Below are positions 7,993-16,961 of a stretch of 64,000 nt of DNA, in pieces. Position numbers and translations under genes: made by a program. Source of the DNA: Planctomycetaceae bacterium. Lineage in GTDB: Bacteria; Planctomycetota; Planctomycetia; Pirellulales; Pirellulaceae. How positions within the stretch are numbered: position 1 is the stretch's first letter; every line of letters begins with the position of its first letter. The notes beneath the pieces are model-generated. The model was not told where the DNA came from. It saw only the letters and a list, made by a program, of their open reading frames with translations, and did no database searches. The stretch covers positions 372,001 to 436,000 of the forward strand of contig JACKHN010000004.1 in assembly GCA_020638975.1 (NCBI GenBank), given 5' to 3'.

Positions 7993-10659
7993 TCAGCCGT
8001 CCGTCTTCTTTTTCGCGACCTTTTTCTTGGCGGGTTTCTTTTTGGCCGCCTTCTTCGGCGCGGCCTTCTTCTTCTTTTTCTTGGTCGGGCCTTTCGCAGC
8101 TCGCTCTGCGAGCAAGACGACTGCCTGATCGAACGTGAACTCCTCGGGGTTGGTTCCCTTGGGGAGCGACGCGTTGGTTTCGCCGTCTGTCACATACGGT
8201 CCGTAACGTCCCTCGAGCAACTTGATGGGCTGTTCGGTGACGGGCGAAGCCTCGAACTCTTTTATCGGTTCCTTTGCCGCGCCGCGACCGCGTGTCTTGG
8301 GCTGGGCCAGCAGTTCGAGTGCCTTTTCAAACGTCACGTCAATCGGCGAGAGATCCGCAGGCAGCGATCTCGTCTCTTTGCCGCAACTGATGTAGGGTCC
8401 GAAGCGACCGTTCTGCGAGACCACGGGTGCTTTCAGCTCCGGATGTTCGCCCAACGTGCGCGGGAGCGTCAGCAGTTTTAATGCGATTTCCAACGAGATA
8501 TCTTCGGGGACCATGCCCTTCAGCAGCGAGGCGTTCTTAGGCTTCTCGTCATCTTCGGGAGTACCGCGTTGAACGTAGGGACCGAATCGTCCGACTTTAA
8601 GAAACACTGGCTTATGTGTCTCGGGGCAGATACCCAGTGGTTCGTCGCTCGCAGCACCCTGGTCGAGCAACTCCATCGCACGCGCCAGAGTGAGTTCGTC
8701 GGGTGCCATCCCTTCAGGCAAGCTGGCTTTGCGTTCGCCCTGTTCGACAAACGGGCCGAACTTGCCAACCCTCAAGACGATTTCTTCACGATGTTCTCCT
8801 TCGGTCGGCGTACCAACGGGAAAGCGACTCATCACGCGTGGATCGATCTCCTCGGTCTTCGCTGCCAATCTGGCCTTTAGTCCCGGCTCGTCACCAAAGT
8901 AGAAGTTCTGCAGATAGTCGACGCTATCGGCTTCGCGACGGCTGATCGAATCCAGCAGATCTTCCATCTGGGCCGTAAATTGATAATCAACCAGCGAGCC
9001 GAAATGATCTTCGAGCAGTCGGGTAACTGCGAACGCTGTCCAAGTAGGAACTAGTGCATTGCCCTTTTTGAAGACATAGTCGCGAGCTTGAATTGTATCG
9101 ATAATCGAAGCATAAGTACTCGGTCGACCGATCCCCTTATCTTCCAATTCTCGTGTCAACGAAGCTTCCGTAAACCGGCTTGGTGGCTGAGTCGTATGAT
9201 CATTCGCTTGCAGGTCGCGGCAATCGACCCGCTGTCCTTGCTCGACGGACGGAAGCAGCGTCTCACGATCCGCAAGTTCGGCGTTCGGGTTATCTGATCC
9301 TTCGACATAGGCTCGCAAGAAGCCGGGGAAGTCGATCGTGCGACCACTCACTCGGAATATGGCGCCGTCGCCTTCGATCGTGATCGTCGTGTTGTGTCCG
9401 CGTGCATCGACCATCTGGCTGGCGATCGTTCGCTTCCAGATCATCTCGAACAAACGATATTCATCCGAGTTCAAGCTGTTCTTTAACGCACCTGGCAGCT
9501 CGAATGGATGGCCAGCGGGGCGAATCGCTTCGTGAGCCTCTTGAGCGTTCTTTACCTTGTTCGCATAAGTGCGAGGTGTTTCCGGCAAATAGTCGTTGCC
9601 ATACTCGGAGTTGACCAAATCACGTGCGGCATCGACGGCGACCTGAGCGAGATTCGTCGAGTCGGTTCGCATATAAGTAATGTGCCCGTTCTCGTACAAG
9701 CTTTGCGCCGCGTTCATCGTGCGACGTGCCGTAAAGCCGAGCTTGCGGTTCGCCTCTTGCTGCATCGTGCTGGTCGTGAACGGAGGCGCAGGCTTGCGAG
9801 TGTAGGGCTTGCTTTCAACGCTCAAGACCTTGAACTGTGCAGACCGCAAGCGATCGTTGAGTGCTTTCGCGCCCGCTTCGTCCAACACCAACAAAGAATC
9901 GTCTTTGATCTTGCCTGTCGCAGCGTCGAAATCCTTGCCGCTGGGGATCTTCCTTCCATCAACCGACATGAGCGTGGCTTGGAATTCTTCGCTCGACTCG
10001 GAAGCGAAGGTCGCCATCAGGTCCCAGTAAGTCGCCGAGTGGAACGCCATGCGTTGGCGTTCGCGTTCGACGATCAAGCGAACCGACACGCTCTGCACGC
10101 GACCGGCGGAGAGACCTCGACCCACTTTTTTCCACAGCAACTGCGAGACGTCATATCCATAGAGCCGATCGAGAATGCGGCGAGCCTCCTGAGCTCGAAC
10201 CAGTCCGTCATCGATCTCGCGAGGATTATCGATCGCCTCTTGAATGGCCTCTTTGGTGATTTCGTGAAAAACGAGTCGCTTTACAGGAACCTTCGGTTTC
10301 AGCACTTCGTGCAGATGCCAACTGATAGCCTCTCCTTCGCGATCTTCGTCCGTCGCGAGATAGAGGTCTTTGGCATCCTTCAACGCGGCACGCAGCTTCG
10401 CAACCTGCTGCTTCTTGCCCGGCGGCACAATATAAATCGGAGTGAATCGATCATCGACGTTCACGCCAAGATACGACCACGACTCCTTCTTGAACTCTTC
10501 GGGCACTTCCTTCGATCCCTGGGGGAGATCGCGAATATGGCCAATACTGGCTTCCACGGTGTAGTCTTTGCCCAGGAATTTTCCAATCGTACGAGCCTTG
10601 GCAGGCGATTCGACGATCACAAGTGACTTCCCGCCGGAGCTGGAGGCTTTTTTGGCCAT
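7993..10659 (-). CDS. topA: DNA topoisomerase I
   Basis: An 888-residue type IA topoisomerase that relaxes negative supercoils by passing single strands. The TOPRIM domain starts KSLVIVESPAKA (residues 11-22) and contains the acidic metal-binding motif DEDREGE at 104-110. The catalytic tyrosine is Tyr329 in ITYMRTDSTN. The C-terminal third carries several short repeats of the type GRFGPY(V/I) followed by SLP, the TOPRIM C-terminal repeat, instead of Cys4 zinc fingers. The last 30 residues are almost all Lys/Ala/Pro, a basic tail as in actinobacterial TopA, likely to aid DNA binding. Start MAKKASSSGGKS is standard. Monocistronic in appearance. Confidence 0.97.
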   Translation of the reverse strand: MAKKASSSGGKSLVIVESPAKARTIGKFLGKDYTVEASIGHIRDLPQGSKEVPEEFKKESWSYLGVNVDDRFTPIYIVPPGKKQQVAKLRAALKDAKDLYLATDEDREGEAISWHLHEVLKPKVPVKRLVFHEITKEAIQEAIDNPREIDDGLVRAQEARRILDRLYGYDVSQLLWKKVGRGLSAGRVQSVSVRLIVERERQRMAFHSATYWDLMATFASESSEEFQATLMSVDGRKIPSGKDFDAATGKIKDDSLLVLDEAGAKALNDRLRSAQFKVLSVESKPYTRKPAPPFTTSTMQQEANRKLGFTARRTMNAAQSLYENGHITYMRTDSTNLAQVAVDAARDLVNSEYGNDYLPETPRTYANKVKNAQEAHEAIRPAGHPFELPGALKNSLNSDEYRLFEMIWKRTIASQMVDARGHNTTITIEGDGAIFRVSGRTIDFPGFLRAYVEGSDNPNAELADRETLLPSVEQGQRVDCRDLQANDHTTQPPSRFTEASLTRELEDKGIGRPSTYASIIDTIQARDYVFKKGNALVPTWTAFAVTRLLEDHFGSLVDYQFTAQMEDLLDSISRREADSVDYLQNFYFGDEPGLKARLAAKTEEIDPRVMSRFPVGTPTEGEHREEIVLRVGKFGPFVEQGERKASLPEGMAPDELTLARAMELLDQGAASDEPLGICPETHKPVFLKVGRFGPYVQRGTPEDDEKPKNASLLKGMVPEDISLEIALKLLTLPRTLGEHPELKAPVVSQNGRFGPYISCGKETRSLPADLSPIDVTFEKALELLAQPKTRGRGAAKEPIKEFEASPVTEQPIKLLEGRYGPYVTDGETNASLPKGTNPEEFTFDQAVVLLAERAAKGPTKKKKKKAAPKKAAKKKPAKKKVAKKKTDG

Positions 10660-10954
10660 AGGTAAACATCAATCTGGGTGGTTTGCGTTGGATTCGGAAA
10701 GACCGTGACTATCTATCAGGTTTTCTTAACTAGCTTCCTGAGAACCTTCCCGCCGGCCCTCACGGTCGCGAGAAGCGGTGTAATTGCAACGGCAACTTGT
10801 CGACGACATTCCTGATTGGGATTGAATTTACGGCGACTGTCCATACAATCTGCAAATCCAGGTTATGCCTTCCGACAGGGCAAATCATTAATACGTGATA
10901 GCCCGTGCTGTCAACCCGTCTTGCTACTCACCGTGCGTGTTTGGAGAGCTTTCG
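10660..10954. other. Divergent intergenic region topA / ppiD-like gene
   Basis: A 295-base gap between divergently transcribed genes which should contain both promoters. I see no gene, repeat or convincing operator. A purine-rich ribosome-binding stretch GGAGAG lies about 6 bases before the ATG at 10955. Confidence 0.5.
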
Positions 10955-13333
10955 ATGTCCCGTGTGATGCATCTGTTTCGTAAGTATCAGTACATGCTGC
11001 TGATTGTTTTTGGCGTGCTGCTGATGTTTGTCTTCGTCATCGGAGATGCTCTCACCGGCTTGATGGGTGGTCCTGGTCAAGGCGGAAGCGAACAAGCTGA
11101 CGAGGTCGTGCTGACTTGGAAACGCGGAGCCGTCAGCGGCAATGACTTGTACAGCCAACGAGTTCGCCACAACATGGCCGTGGAATTCTTGAGCGAAGTC
11201 GTTCAAGAGACCGTGCGCCGAGAAGGCACACCCAAGGGGCCGGGAGTTTTTCGCGATCAATTCGGTCGGTATAACCCCGGGATCACCGTCGCCGAGAACG
11301 ATGAAACGATTGTGCAGAAGATGCTGTTGGCGGCCAAAGCCGAGTCGCTCGGTGTACGAGTCGACAACGAAGCTGTCAAAGCGTTCTTGAAGCAACTGAG
11401 CGATGGCGAGTTGAACGACAACGATCTGGGGGTGATCTACAACAAAACGATCAATGGTCGCATGACGCAACAGCACCTGATGGACCAACTGCAACACGAG
11501 TTGCTTGCCCAGCAGATGTTGATGATGACACGGGCTGGCTTGTTCGTCGTCCCGCCACGCGAGGCCTGGGGCTTTCACAATCGCATGCGTCGCCGCGTGC
11601 AAACGGAAATGGTCGCGTTGAGCGTCGATAGCTTCAAGGACAAGGTGACGAAGACGCCGACGGAAGCCGAGATCAAGAAGTTATATGACGAAGGCAAAGA
11701 TCGCTTTCCGAACCCCTATAGCCCTGAACCCGGCTTCATGCGTCGCCACAAGATCGCATTCGAGTACGTTCGTGCCGATTCGGGCAAGCTGCAAGAAGAG
11801 GAAGCCGCCAAGATTAAGGACACGATCACGGACGAGGATATCGAGAAGCATTACGAAGAAAACAAAGAACGCTATCGCGTGATCGACCTGCCCGAAGAGG
11901 AACCACAAGCCGATCCGCCGGCCTCCACACCAGAAACTCCGAAAGAAGGCAGCGAGCAGCCTGCCGCTCAGGAAACTCGGAAAGAAGATGCTGCGCCGAC
12001 ACCACCTGCCGAAGAAACGCCTGCAACTCCCGCAGACAAGCCGACGGAGCCAGCTCCCGCAACGGAAGCTCCCGCAGAGCCGAAAGCAGAAGAAAACTGC
12101 AGCCCACAGGACGAAGCGGCTGCGGAAACAGCGGAGCCTGCAGCAACTCCCGAAACGCCAACTCCGACGGAGCCAACTCCACCTGCCGCAGCCGATCCGC
12201 CGGCGCCTGCGACCGAGGTCCCCGCCGTCGCGACAGAGGAAACGCCACAAGCTTCCCCACCAGCCACAGCTGTTCCCGAAGCGTCTGCGACGGAAACGCC
12301 AGCCGCTGAAACGCCAGCCGCTGAAACACCAGCTACCGAGCCTGCGGATACACCTGCCCCAGCGGACAAGCCAGAAGAACCAAGGTACAAGCCTTTGGAC
12401 GACAAGTTGCGAGCAGAGATTCGCGACGAGATCGCAGCGGATCGCTCGCGACAGCCAGCCCAGGAGCGACTCGATAAATCGCTCGACGAGATTAAAGCCG
12501 CGATCGATGCCTACGGTCGGCAGATACGTCGCAGCGATATCTCCAAAACCGCGCCCAAGTCAACTCCTGTAGACTATGAGGCGTTGGCTGCCGAGCGCGG
12601 TTTCACAGCTGGCAAGATCGATCCTACGGATGCGCTCGGTATTGAAGAGTATGAGTTGGGCAAGGCCTACGAGATGACTTTCACATCCTGGCCGCCACAG
12701 CGCGTCTCGTTCGCACAGATGGCCTACGGACAGGAAGCACCACCCTATCGTGCGGCACGAATCAAGAGCGCTGAATTAGACGTCGAGTTCTTGTACTGGA
12801 AAGTCGCCGAGGAGAAAGCGTTTGTTCCAGAATTGAAAGATATCCGCGATGAAGTCATCGATACTTGGAAACGACGCGAAGCGTTCGTCATTGCTAAGGC
12901 AGAAGCCGAGAAATTGGCCAAGCAAGCCGCAGGCGATAAACCACTCGGTGAGTCATTGAGCTCGCATGATGGTCTCGAAATCATTCAACCAGCACCGTTC
13001 AGTTGGATGTCGACCGGAACAACGCCGTTCGGTGGAGCGGGAGCGCCGACGCTGAGCCAGGTCGATGGCGTAGAAGCGGCGGGGAACGAATTCATGCGAT
13101 CCGTCTTCCGCCTGAAGCAAGGTGAAGTCGGTGTCGCTGTCGATCAACCCGAGAAGATGGTCTACGTGGTCCGCATCGCTGCGGAAACGCCTTCGGAAGA
13201 TATGCTTAAAGAACAGTTCCTCGCATCAGGCGTCACCCCTGAAATGTCGCAGATCGCGTTCGTCGAGATCGAAGACGTCTGGCAGAATTGGTACAAGGAT
13301 CTGGAAAAAGAGATGAACGTAAAGTGGAAGTAG
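10955..13333 (+). CDS. PpiD/SurA-like membrane-anchored peptidyl-prolyl isomerase-like protein
   Basis: A 792-residue protein starting MSRVMHLFRKYQYMLLIVFG, a short cytosolic segment then one membrane helix (about residues 13-31), with the rest facing the periplasm. The following region (GNDLYSQRVRHNMAVEFL and helical segments) resembles the SurA N-terminal chaperone domain of PpiD. From about residue 312 to 478 comes a long low-complexity insert rich in Pro, Ala, Glu and Thr, encoded partly by tandem copies of a 15-base unit near 12293-12337. A folded C-terminal part follows. I do not see a convincing parvulin catalytic domain, so chaperone rather than isomerase activity is likely. Start 10955 is chosen over 10895 from the GGAGAG site. 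Confidence 0.75.
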   Translation: MSRVMHLFRKYQYMLLIVFGVLLMFVFVIGDALTGLMGGPGQGGSEQADEVVLTWKRGAVSGNDLYSQRVRHNMAVEFLSEVVQETVRREGTPKGPGVFRDQFGRYNPGITVAENDETIVQKMLLAAKAESLGVRVDNEAVKAFLKQLSDGELNDNDLGVIYNKTINGRMTQQHLMDQLQHELLAQQMLMMTRAGLFVVPPREAWGFHNRMRRRVQTEMVALSVDSFKDKVTKTPTEAEIKKLYDEGKDRFPNPYSPEPGFMRRHKIAFEYVRADSGKLQEEEAAKIKDTITDEDIEKHYEENKERYRVIDLPEEEPQADPPASTPETPKEGSEQPAAQETRKEDAAPTPPAEETPATPADKPTEPAPATEAPAEPKAEENCSPQDEAAAETAEPAATPETPTPTEPTPPAAADPPAPATEVPAVATEETPQASPPATAVPEASATETPAAETPAAETPATEPADTPAPADKPEEPRYKPLDDKLRAEIRDEIAADRSRQPAQERLDKSLDEIKAAIDAYGRQIRRSDISKTAPKSTPVDYEALAAERGFTAGKIDPTDALGIEEYELGKAYEMTFTSWPPQRVSFAQMAYGQEAPPYRAARIKSAELDVEFLYWKVAEEKAFVPELKDIRDEVIDTWKRREAFVIAKAEAEKLAKQAAGDKPLGESLSSHDGLEIIQPAPFSWMSTGTTPFGGAGAPTLSQVDGVEAAGNEFMRSVFRLKQGEVGVAVDQPEKMVYVVRIAAETPSEDMLKEQFLASGVTPEMSQIAFVEIEDVWQNWYKDLEKEMNVKWK

Positions 13334-13387
13334 CACCGCGATACTGCTTCGTTGGACAGCGCCAATTCTGACATAAGTCATTGGGTA

Positions 13388-13431
13388 TCAGCGGGTAAGG
13401 GAGTGGCGCGAGCCACTCCCTTACCCGCTGA
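13388..13431. terminator. Perfect 20-bp hairpin between convergent genes
   Basis: Arm 13388-13407 is exactly complementary to 13412-13431 with a GCGA loop. It lies between two convergent stop codons (13333 and 13457) and is well placed as a bidirectional terminator, but lacks a T-run on either side, so it may be a dispersed hairpin repeat. A partial match (AGCGGTAAGGGAGTG) occurs near 6410. Confidence 0.6.
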
Positions 13432-13456
13432 TTGTCGTGAAAGTGGTGCTGTCCAA

Positions 13457-14383
13457 TTAGCGATTGCGTTTGGCAACAAACTGCCGCAAGTAATCCGCGC
13501 TTTGAGCTAAGGAAGCCTGTCGCGAGTCAAGCGATTCTTCGTAGGCTCGATCTTCGACTTCGACACATACCGGGCCGCGATACCCGACATCTCCCAATAC
13601 CGAGAAAAAGCTCCCCCAATTTACGTCTCCAAGGCCGGGCAACTTCGGGGAGTGGTACTCGAGCGGATGCGCCATGATGCCGACTTGATCGAGCCGATGT
13701 CGATCGACGCGGACGTCCTTGGCATGCACGTGAAACAACTTGTCGCTAAAGTCGCGGATAGGAGCCAAGTAGTCCATCTGCTGCCACACCATGTGCGACG
13801 GGTCGTAGTTCAAGCCAAAGTGATCGCTCGGGATATCTTCGAACATCCGTTTCCAGATCGTTGGTGTCGTGGCAAGGTTCTTTCCGCCCGGCCATTCGTC
13901 GTTCGTGAAGAACATTGGGCAATTCTCGATGCCCACGCGAACACCTTGCTCTACCGCAAATCGAATGATCGGCTTCCACACTTCCAGGAATCTAGGCCAG
14001 TTATCGTCAACGGAACGCGTCCAATCACGACCGATGAACGTGTTCATCTGATTGACGCCGAGCAGCTTGGCAGCCGCGATGACGTGCCGAATGTGTTCCG
14101 CGTACTTTGCGCCTTCCTGCACGTCCGGGCACAGTGGATTGGGATAGTAGCCGAGTCCGCTGATCGCGACGCCGAACTCGCTTGCCAAGTCATTCACTTC
14201 GGCAGCCTTGGCCGCAGTCAATTGTTCGACTTCGATATGCGTGATGCCTGCATAACGCCGCTCGGCCTTTCCCTTTGGCCAGCACATTACTTCCACGCAA
14301 TCGTAGCCGTAACGCTTGGCCGACTCGAAGACTTCGCGAAGCGACAAGTCGGGGAGAATCGCACTAACGAATCCGAGTTGCAT
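13457..14383 (-). CDS. Sugar phosphate isomerase/epimerase (xylose-isomerase-like TIM barrel)
   Basis: A 308-residue protein of the AP-endonuclease-2/xylose-isomerase-like TIM-barrel family (COG1082 type). It starts MQLGFVSAILPDLSLREVF and shows the expected strands and metal-site residues: YDCVEVMCWP, VGIENCP, LNYDPSHMVW, FHVHAKDV and VCVEVEDRAY, which supply Glu, Asp, His and Glu ligands. It likely isomerises or epimerises a keto-sugar or inositol derivative. The ATG at 14383 is chosen over 14437 because the barrel begins there. The adjacent upstream remnant of a Gfo/Idh/MocA dehydrogenase (14419-14759, same strand) is the usual partner of this family in planctomycete inositol or sugar gene pairs, so the pathway may be broken. 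Confidence 0.85.
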   Translation of the reverse strand: MQLGFVSAILPDLSLREVFESAKRYGYDCVEVMCWPKGKAERRYAGITHIEVEQLTAAKAAEVNDLASEFGVAISGLGYYPNPLCPDVQEGAKYAEHIRHVIAAAKLLGVNQMNTFIGRDWTRSVDDNWPRFLEVWKPIIRFAVEQGVRVGIENCPMFFTNDEWPGGKNLATTPTIWKRMFEDIPSDHFGLNYDPSHMVWQQMDYLAPIRDFSDKLFHVHAKDVRVDRHRLDQVGIMAHPLEYHSPKLPGLGDVNWGSFFSVLGDVGYRGPVCVEVEDRAYEESLDSRQASLAQSADYLRQFVAKRNR

Positions 14384-14418
14384 GAGGTCACTCCTGACAC
14401 GGGAAGGAAATACGTTAC

Positions 14419-14759
14419 TTACTGTATCGTCACCCACCGCTCATTGCGATGGCTCTCGAATATGGCATCGCACAGAACGATCTCGCGATGTCCATCGGCG
14501 AAGGTTGGATAAGTCGGCGGTAAGTCGAAGTTGCCTTCTGCGACTTGTCGATAGAGCGGACTTTGGGGAAGTGCAGCGTTGTTTCGTCAAGAGTCCCTCG
14601 GAACTAGACCGCCACAGCCTCCTCGGCTGCCGCAGCATGCGACTTCAACGGACTTGATCCCAAAACGCCCGTGATCGCAACACCGACAAGCCGTAAAGCC
14701 TCCGCATGCAACCAGTCCAAAAAGCCAGTTCCTACGATGGTGGCGCCGATCTCTTTCAT
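14419..14759 (-). pseudogene. Gfo/Idh/MocA oxidoreductase, both ends kept, middle deleted
   Basis: Reading the minus strand from ATG 14759 gives MKEIGATIVGTGFLDWLHAE and then VGVAITGVLGSSP, the N-terminal NAD-binding Rossmann motif (GTGF) of a Gfo/Idh/MocA oxidoreductase, for about 50 residues before a stop near 14605. From about 14570 a frame reads PLYRQVAEGNFDLPPTYPTF and then HREIVLCDAIFESH, ending at the stop 14419-14421; that is the C-terminus of the same family. Some 300 central codons are missing and the two ends are joined by a copy of the dispersed repeat at 14571-14619. The gene cannot make a working enzyme. It would have been upstream of, and probably co-transcribed with, the isomerase at 13457-14383. 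Confidence 0.8.
14571..14619 (+). repeat. Dispersed repeat family A, truncated copy
   Basis: About 49 bases beginning GTGCAGCGTTGTTTCGTC and ending GACCGCCACAGCC. Near-identical stretches occur at 30943-31015 (same orientation) and 23963-24035 (inverted). This copy lacks the distal part (ACACGTCCGTGCGACTCGCAC-type end) found in the other two. It lies exactly at the deletion scar of the Gfo/Idh/MocA pseudogene. Confidence 0.75.
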
Positions 14760-14929
14760 TCCTAGCCTTCTAAGTCTTCTTCACAATTCTTGGACCAAGT
14801 TTACCCAACACAAACCGCGTTCAACAGAACCGACTTGCGTTCGCGAGCGGGTCGTATGATACTCAGCAAGCATCCATCGCCCCGGCGAGCCAATCGCGAT
14901 GCACCACGCGAATCCATTGGGAGTATCAG

Positions 14930-15892
14930 ATGAATCTTCGAACGCTCATTCATATGACGGCGGTTCTGGGCTTGGCCTTCACCAGTTCCTCACAATTGCT
15001 CGATGCGGCTAGTCGCAAGTTCATCGCCGCCGATTCCTCAAAGAAGCGGGTCGCGATCATCGACGAAAACGGTGTCACCGAGTGGGAGCATCCGATCGGG
15101 CCGCTTCATGATCTGCACGTCCTTCCCAACGGCAACCTGCTCTTTCAAAGCTCGTGGACGCACGTCGTCGAGATGGAACCCAGCAGCAAGAAGATCGTGT
15201 GGCAATACGATGCTAAGCAGTCGCCCGGCAACGAGAATCTCAAAATCGAGATCCATGCCTTCCAGCGACTAGCTGACGGCAACACGATGGTCGCCGAATC
15301 CGGTCGCGGGCGGATCATCGAAGTCGACGCGCAAGGCAAGATTGTCAAAGAGTTGAAGCTTCAGATCGACCATCCACACCCGCATCGCGACACACGACTG
15401 GCACGCAGGCTCGGCAATGGCCACTATCTCGTTTGCCATGAGGGAGATGGAGTCGTTCGAGAATACGATGGAAATGGTAAAGTCGTGTGGGACTATGAAG
15501 TACCGCTATTCGGGCAAGAGCCACGCGACGGACATGGTGTCGAAGCGTTTGGCAATCAATGCTTTGCTGCCCTTCGATTGGCGAATGGCAATACATTGAT
15601 CAGCACTGGCAATGGACATGGCGTGATCGAAGTAACACCGCAGCAAGAGATCGTCTGGAGCCTTCATCAAAATGACTTGCCGGGAATTCAGCTGGCATGG
15701 GTTACAACGCTCCAAGTCCTGCCCAGCGGCAACATCGTCATCGGCAACTGCCATGCTGGTCCGGAGAATCCGCAGTTGATCGAAGTCACTCGCGACAAGA
15801 AGGTCGAGTGGGAGTTTCAGGACTTCGAGCGTTTCGGGAACGCTTTGACAAATTCGCAAATCCTGAGTGCGGATGGCGTGTTGATCAAGTAG
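14930..15892 (+). CDS. Secreted beta-propeller protein
   Basis: A 320-residue protein with a signal peptide (residues 1-27, ending LLDAAS). The mature part is built of repeated blade-like units with the pattern (I/V)xDxxGKxxWxxxxP: IIDENGVTEWEHP, IIEVDAQGKIVKELK, VREYDGNGKVVWDY, VIEVTPQQEIVWSL and LIEVTRDKKVEWEF, each preceded by LPNGN or LANGN turns. This is the PQQ/NHL-like propeller common in planctomycetes and sometimes annotated as arylsulfotransferase-like. No catalytic site can be assigned; binding of a carbohydrate or protein outside the cytoplasm is a guess. GGAG lies 6 bases before the ATG. Confidence 0.8.
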   Translation: MNLRTLIHMTAVLGLAFTSSSQLLDAASRKFIAADSSKKRVAIIDENGVTEWEHPIGPLHDLHVLPNGNLLFQSSWTHVVEMEPSSKKIVWQYDAKQSPGNENLKIEIHAFQRLADGNTMVAESGRGRIIEVDAQGKIVKELKLQIDHPHPHRDTRLARRLGNGHYLVCHEGDGVVREYDGNGKVVWDYEVPLFGQEPRDGHGVEAFGNQCFAALRLANGNTLISTGNGHGVIEVTPQQEIVWSLHQNDLPGIQLAWVTTLQVLPSGNIVIGNCHAGPENPQLIEVTRDKKVEWEFQDFERFGNALTNSQILSADGVLIK

Positions 15893-15903
15893 TCAGCGAT
15901 GCC

Positions 15904-16782
15904 TCAACCCGAATAGGCATTTGACGGCACACCGGCGACATTCACTCGACAATGGAACAGCCCACCGGCATGCGGCTGATTCTTGAGAGCTTCACCTTCC
16001 AAATCGCGTCTCGCGGTTGTGATATATAAATCCTTGAGTTCGGGGCCGCCGAAAGCACAGGCGGTAACTTGTGACGCTTGGACGTCGATCTTTTCCAACA
16101 GTTTGCCCGAGATCGGATCAAACCTCGCGACGCCCCAACCCGCCCACAACGCAACCCACAGTTTATCTTCTGAGTCGATCGACATACCATCGGGATAGCC
16201 CATGCCTTCGGGCAGTGTGATGGCAGTCCGCCGATTGCTAATCTCGCCCGTTTCATGGTCGTAGTCAAAGGCGTCGACACGCCGCGTTGGGCTGTCGATG
16301 AAGTACATTGTTTTCTTGTCCGAGGTCCACACGATGCCGTTCGAAATGCCCACGTCAGGTACTCGCCTTTCGACTCGGCCATCTGGGTACAAGCAATAGA
16401 GCGAGCCGGCTTTCATATTCTCCTCGACCAACTCCAACGTGCCCGCCCAGAAACGGCCCGCCGGATCACACTTGCCGTCATTGAAGCGGTTTTGTGGCAG
16501 GTGAGCCTCCGGATCGGCGACGATTTCGAGTTTTCGGGTAGCGGGTTCGTAGGCAGCGAATCCGTGCTGCACCGCGAGCATCAAACCACCGCTTGCACGG
16601 GGCACGACGGTCCCGATTCGCTGGCCGATGTCAAACGTCTCGTTGTTTCCGGTAGAAGGGTCGAAGCGATGCAATCGGCACTCGTTGATATCGATCCACC
16701 ACAGGACATTGTCACGAGTATCCCAAATCGGCCCCTCGCCAAGCGTCGCTTGCACATCGAGAAGAAGAGTTGCTTCAGACAT
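15904..16782 (-). CDS. SMP-30/gluconolactonase family protein
   Basis: A 292-residue six-bladed propeller of the SMP-30/regucalcin family, expected to hydrolyse a sugar lactone with a divalent metal. Visible family marks are LGEGPIWDTRDNVLWWIDI near the N-terminus with the metal-binding Glu, PQNRFNDGKCDPAGRFWAGT with Asn and Asp ligands, ISNGIVWTSDKKTMYFIDS, and YPDGMSIDSEDKLWVALW. ATG 16782 (MSEATLLLD) is preferred over an extension to 16851, since the family starts there. No signal peptide, so cytoplasmic. It converges on the propeller gene and diverges from the FAH-family gene. Confidence 0.9.
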   Translation of the reverse strand: MSEATLLLDVQATLGEGPIWDTRDNVLWWIDINECRLHRFDPSTGNNETFDIGQRIGTVVPRASGGLMLAVQHGFAAYEPATRKLEIVADPEAHLPQNRFNDGKCDPAGRFWAGTLELVEENMKAGSLYCLYPDGRVERRVPDVGISNGIVWTSDKKTMYFIDSPTRRVDAFDYDHETGEISNRRTAITLPEGMGYPDGMSIDSEDKLWVALWAGWGVARFDPISGKLLEKIDVQASQVTACAFGGPELKDLYITTARRDLEGEALKNQPHAGGLFHCRVNVAGVPSNAYSG

Positions 16783-16961
16783 GAGGTTCGTTCGCCATAT
16801 CAGTACGCAGGTTGTGATGCCCCGACGGTGGAGCATTATGCAGAAAATCAAGGCATGGTGCTACCGGCTAGTCGTCTCGGATCGGTTCTCGCAGCGAGCG
16901 ACCATTCACGTTATCATTCGGGGGCTAACATCAAATGATCGCCAATCCAAAGGAACTTACG

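Noticed and set aside
9508..10626. Long plus-strand open frame (372 codons) opposite topA
   Set aside because: Antisense shadow of topA, whose motifs are unambiguous.
11681..12405. Several minus-strand frames opposite the Pro/Ala-rich insert
   Set aside because: Arise from the repetitive sense codons; no plausible protein.
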